From Pseudomonadota bacterium (GTDB taxonomy: Bacteria > Pseudomonadota > Gammaproteobacteria > Xanthomonadales > Xanthomonadaceae), in contig CAUJIN010000005.1 in assembly GCA_963205495.1 (NCBI GenBank), positions 1 to 64,000 on the forward strand: DNA of 64,000 bases. The letters are read 5' to 3'. The position numbers and the translations under genes are program-made. The notes under the pieces were generated by a model. It ran no database searches and was not told the origin of the DNA. It saw only the letters and a program-made list of their open reading frames with translations. Position 1 is the stretch's first letter. Each line of letters opens with the position of its first letter. Below are positions 62,001 to 64,000 of the stretch, in pieces.

Positions 62001-63187
62001 ACCCGCGCCAGCCCCGGGTCGATCACGTAGCGGATGCGCGGCACGGTGAGCGAGGTCTCGGCGACGTTGGTCGCCAGCACGATGCGCCGCCTGGGTCCTG
62101 GCGAAAAGATGCGGTCCTGGTCGCGCGCGGAAAGGCGCGCGTAGAGCGGCAGCACCTCGGTTTCGCGGAATTTGCGCCGCTCCAGCGCCTGGTGCGCGTC
62201 GCGGATCTCGCGCTCGCCCGGCAGGAACACGAGGATGTCGCCCAGCGGGTCTTCGCGCGTGGCTTCGTCGGCCGCGCGCACGAGGGCGTCGAGCACGGTC
62301 AATTCCTGCGATGCCTCCTGCGCCTTCGCCGGCGCGCGCGTCTTTCCTTTTCCTCGCGCAGGCGGCGAGGGTTCGGAAGAACGCTCCGGGCGATCCGGCG
62401 GCTCCAGCGGCCGATAGCGCATCTCCACCGGATGGCTGCGGCCTTCGATCGCCACCACCGGCGCGTCGTCGAAGTGGCGCGCGAAGCGTTCGGTGTCGAT
62501 GGTGGCCGAGGTGACGATCAGCTTCAGGTCGCGGCGCTTCTTCAGCAGGGTCTTGAGATACCCCAGCAGGAAGTCGATGTTGAGGCTGCGCTCGTGCGCC
62601 TCGTCCACGATGATCGTGTCGTAGGCCGAAAGGTACCTGTCGGACTGGATTTCCGCCAGCAGGATGCCGTCGGTCATGAACTTGATGCAGCCGGATTCCG
62701 AGGTGCGCTCGGTGAAACGCACCTGGTAGCCCACCGCGCTGCCCAGCTCCACCTGAAGCTCCTGCGCGACGCGGCTGGCCACCGCGCGCGCGGCGATGCG
62801 GCGCGGCTGGGTGCAGCCGATCAGGCCGGCCGCGCCGCGACCTGCGGCCAGGCACATCTTGGGCAACTGCGTGGTCTTGCCCGAGCCGGTTTCGCCGGCC
62901 ACCACGAGGACCTGGTGGGCGCGGATCAGCGCGATGATGCGTTCGGCTTCGCGCGCGACCGGCAGGGTTTCATCGAAGCTCGGCTCGGGCAGCGCGGCGC
63001 GTCGCGCCTCGCAGGCGGCCACCGACTGCGCCAGCGCCGTCTCGAAGGCCTCGCGCGCCGCCGCGTTCTTCGGCTCGCGCCGCAGCCGCGCGCGCAGGCC
63101 GATCAGGCGCCCGCGGTCGCGGCTGAGCGCGCGGGAAAGCGCGTCTTCCGCGCCCTCGGGCTTGATCTGTCCGTGCATTGACCTCAT
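59057..63187 (-). CDS. hrpA: ATP-dependent RNA helicase HrpA
   Basis: A 1376-residue DEAH-box helicase. Walker A is VVAGETGSGKTTQLPKMCLA, the DEAH box IIVDEAHERSLNIDFLL, then LIVTSATID, the helicase C part (VLATNVAETSLTVPRIRYVIDPG, QRAGRCGR), the HA2/OB region and the long DUF3418 C-terminal domain. Length is normal for HrpA, which acts on mRNA and stalled ribosomes. Two proline/arginine-rich inserts stand out: one near residue 275 (RSSEPSPPARGKGKTRAPAK) and one at about 640-690, encoded partly by the CCCTCTCCCCC palindrome. The TAG stop lies in composite repeat copy 2. Confidence 0.97.
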   Translation of the reverse strand: MRSMHGQIKPEGAEDALSRALSRDRGRLIGLRARLRREPKNAAAREAFETALAQSVAACEARRAALPEPSFDETLPVAREAERIIALIRAHQVLVVAGETGSGKTTQLPKMCLAAGRGAAGLIGCTQPRRIAARAVASRVAQELQVELGSAVGYQVRFTERTSESGCIKFMTDGILLAEIQSDRYLSAYDTIIVDEAHERSLNIDFLLGYLKTLLKKRRDLKLIVTSATIDTERFARHFDDAPVVAIEGRSHPVEMRYRPLEPPDRPERSSEPSPPARGKGKTRAPAKAQEASQELTVLDALVRAADEATREDPLGDILVFLPGEREIRDAHQALERRKFRETEVLPLYARLSARDQDRIFSPGPRRRIVLATNVAETSLTVPRIRYVIDPGLARVKRYSPRGKLERLHVEPISQASANQRAGRCGRVASGVCFRLYSQEDFDSRPRYTDPEILRASLAGVILRMLSLGLGKVEEFPFLEAPDPRAVADGWQQLQELGAVDRERRLTDIGRTMARWPVDVALARMLIAARGHGVLRPMLAIAAFLGIQDPRERPADQRQAADQAHAQFADPHSEFVGILKLWEAYRQAHEDLSQSKLRDWCEKHFLGFLRMREWRELHRQLLVLCEELGWSLDTQAGPQSSPSPPRTRGGEGRSEAGSARAARGGASPRSEGARRREKSGVPAPSESSSLANPDAPTYALLHRALIAGLPTHIGQKNEKGIFEGPRGRRFQVFPGSALARQPPRWLLCASLLDTQKVWALICARIEPDWVIAELSHLLSRRHFDPHWARSQGRVVGYEQIGLFGLVLAPKRPIHYGGLYPQEARDIFVRQALVPGEIDTRAGFVERNLATLEKAREEEAKLRRAGLVADEDWQARWYLDRLPADLNSAAGLDAWYRRLSGEERARLEWPLAELLPGEGSDAERFPRYFPLGDARLALHYHFSPGAEDDGVTLDVPLHLLNALDPARLEWLVPGLIEEKSTALIRGLPKAQRRSFVPAPDFARAFAQAWPTPSADSLRGELARFLARITGAPIAATDFDESALEAHLRLRIRLLEGKETLLAASRDLEELRRRFGDRARESFAARAGRELADRGLTAFPETPVPVEVTGEAGLPAFPALVDEGNSVALRVFARRDEADAAHSDGVRRLLHLALADRAKQARKQLPVSPKTGLLYAAIETQERLRDDLITAALRAVEGNGIGAIRDRAAFERHAADAGKRLFGEAVRRLDLAESVLRRVAELRPKLESPLMGWARGNLDDLRAQLDGLVHPGFLRETPPEALAHFPRYLDAMLLRVERALRDPAKDQARMLELTPFAQAIAAARTTPAFADPRWQTLRWELEELRVSLFAQELGTAVPVSSKRLARQLELLRAGAAQS
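61233..61264. repeat. CCCTCTCCCCC-type palindrome inside hrpA
   Basis: 12-bp arms CCCTCTCCCCCA / TGGGGGAGAGGG with an 8-base loop, in the hrpA coding sequence. Translated on the minus strand within SSPSPPRTRGGEGRSEAG. Related to 4550-4580. Confidence 0.9.
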
Positions 63188-63274
63188 CTATCGAATCCAG
63201 CAGTCCTTTCAACTTCCCGCGCCGCAGGAAGCGGCGTAGGGTAGCGCCATCGTCCATCCACCAAGGAGTTCGAG

Positions 63275-63754
63275 ATGAAAATCGATATCGGGATCAAGTC
63301 CACGGACCGCAAGGCCATCGCCGACGGGCTCTCGCATTTCCTCGCCGACGCCTACACGCTCTACCTCAAGACCCACGCCTTCCACTGGAACGTGACCGGG
63401 CCGATGTTCAACTCCCTTCACGTCATGTTCGAAGGCCAGTACACCGAGCAGTGGGCGGCGCTGGACGAAATCGCCGAGCGCATCCGCGCGATCGGCTTTC
63501 CGGCTCCCGGTTCTTACGCCGAGTTCGTGAAGCTTTCCTCGATCCCCGAGGAACCCGGCCGCGAAGGCGAAGTGCCCGACTGGAAGGAGATGGTCAAGCA
63601 GCTGGTCGCCGGCAACGAGGCGGTCTGCCGCACCGCGCGCAAGGTGCTGGCCACCGCGTCCAAGGCCGGCGACGAGCCGACCGTGGACCTCATGACCGGG
63701 CGCCTGCAGGCGCACGAGAAGACCGCCTGGATGCTGCGTTCGCTGCTCGAATGA
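63275..63754 (+). CDS. dps: Dps-family ferritin-like DNA protection protein
   Basis: A 159-residue Dps protein forming 12-mers that oxidise and store iron and shield DNA. Ferroxidase ligands occur in LKTHAFHWNVTGPMFNSLHVMFEGQY and QWAALDEIAERIRAIGFPAPGS; the four-helix bundle is complete. AAGGAG precedes the ATG by about 9 bp. Divergent from hrpA. Confidence 0.96.
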   Translation: MKIDIGIKSTDRKAIADGLSHFLADAYTLYLKTHAFHWNVTGPMFNSLHVMFEGQYTEQWAALDEIAERIRAIGFPAPGSYAEFVKLSSIPEEPGREGEVPDWKEMVKQLVAGNEAVCRTARKVLATASKAGDEPTVDLMTGRLQAHEKTAWMLRSLLE

Positions 63755-63778
63755 CCCCCTCGGAAGGCGGGAAGAAAG

Positions 63779-63807
63779 GGCCGGGAATTGCATTCCCGGC
63801 CTTTTTT
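63779..63807 (+). terminator. Terminator after dps
   Basis: A perfect 10-bp stem GGCCGGGAAT / ATTCCCGGCC with loop TGC, followed by six T. Confidence 0.93.
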
Positions 63808-63864
63808 GTGCTTACACTCGAATTGTTGCGGTGCAATATCGCCAGAATCCGGGGAGCCCTTGCC

Positions 63865-64000
63865 ATGTCCGACTGCACGCTGTCGTCCTTTCTCGAATCG
63901 GTTGCGCGCCGCGACCCGAATCAGCCCGAGTTCCAGCAGGCGGTGCGCGAGGTGATGGAAAGCCTCTGGCCGTTCCTGGAGCAGAATCCGGAATACCGCC
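63865..64000 (+). CDS. gdhA: NADP-type glutamate dehydrogenase, 3' truncated by window edge
   Basis: Only the first 45 codons are present: MSDCTLSSFLESVARRDPNQ followed by PEFQQAVREVMESLWPFLEQNPEY, which matches the N-terminal helical region of hexameric NADP-dependent glutamate dehydrogenases. These assimilate ammonia onto 2-oxoglutarate. GGGGAG lies 9-14 bp before the ATG. The rest lies beyond the window. Confidence 0.8.
   Translation, partial: MSDCTLSSFLESVARRDPNQPEFQQAVREVMESLWPFLEQNPEYR

Noticed and set aside
1..64000. CRISPR arrays
   Set aside because: No regularly spaced direct repeats with unique spacers; all repeated units found are palindromic dispersed elements, a coding duplication or a microsatellite.

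Overview
The window looks like chromosome from a high-GC gammaproteobacterium of the Xanthomonadales/Lysobacterales type. Pointers are a bacterial angiotensin-converting-enzyme-like M2 peptidase, TfpZ beside type IV pilin genes, a DUF2069 protein, subtilase and aminopeptidase exoproteins (the latter with an NGFE-type C-terminal tail), a large TonB-dependent receptor, and many short dispersed palindromic repeats of the GTAGGTCGGGG type. Species cannot be fixed from sequence reading alone. Gene calls rest on conserved motifs, start/stop overlaps and Shine-Dalgarno (SD) spacing; no database search was run.

Layout. 1-3.8 kb: the end of an M2 dipeptidase, then a tightly overlapped set DUF2249 / NnrS-like membrane protein / CxxC redoxin / small protein, probably linked to nitrogen-oxide or haem-copper redox stress. 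3.8-9.5 kb: a type IV pilus locus (pilD and pilC on the minus strand; pilin, tfpZ and second pilin on the plus strand) split by a HigBA toxin-antitoxin pair; the first pilin has a near-consensus sigma-54 promoter. 9.5-14.3 kb: a secreted M28 aminopeptidase and the secDF-yajC translocase genes. 14.7-18.9 kb: hutI, an ECF sigma factor with a membrane partner, and ahcY behind an S-adenosylhomocysteine riboswitch. 19-21.4 kb: TonB-dependent receptor. 21.5-30.5 kb: a complete minus-strand cbb3 oxidase operon, ccoNOQP, a small membrane ORF, then ccoGHIS and a SafE-like gene, with an FNR-type palindrome placed so that it could also drive a divergent CBS-domain gene. 31-50.6 kb: housekeeping and envelope genes (prfC, a Ser/Thr kinase with TPRs, acylphosphatase, TlpA-like, YihY, a one-domain asparaginase, a subtilase with duplicated PKD-PPC units, sufT, proC, yggT, SET protein, a MASE1-GGDEF-EAL protein, META lipoprotein, GlsB-like, M20 peptidase, HutD, YqhA-like). 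50.8-53.8 kb: a small accessory patch starting at tRNA-Phe(GAA), holding an intact prlF-yhaV toxin-antitoxin pair with palindromic operators plus decayed pieces (frameshifted DUF2924 gene, truncated parDE, start of an insertion-sequence gene). 53.8-64 kb: relA, a large secreted repeat protein, hrpA, dps and the start of an NADP-type glutamate dehydrogenase.

The most distinctive signal is the repeat ecology. A short palindrome family and a ~120-bp composite relative lie throughout the window. In three genes (3734, 9535, 59057) the TAG inside the repeat serves as the gene's stop codon. A different palindrome (CCCTCTCCCCC type) is carried in frame inside both pilD and hrpA, where it encodes extra linkers.
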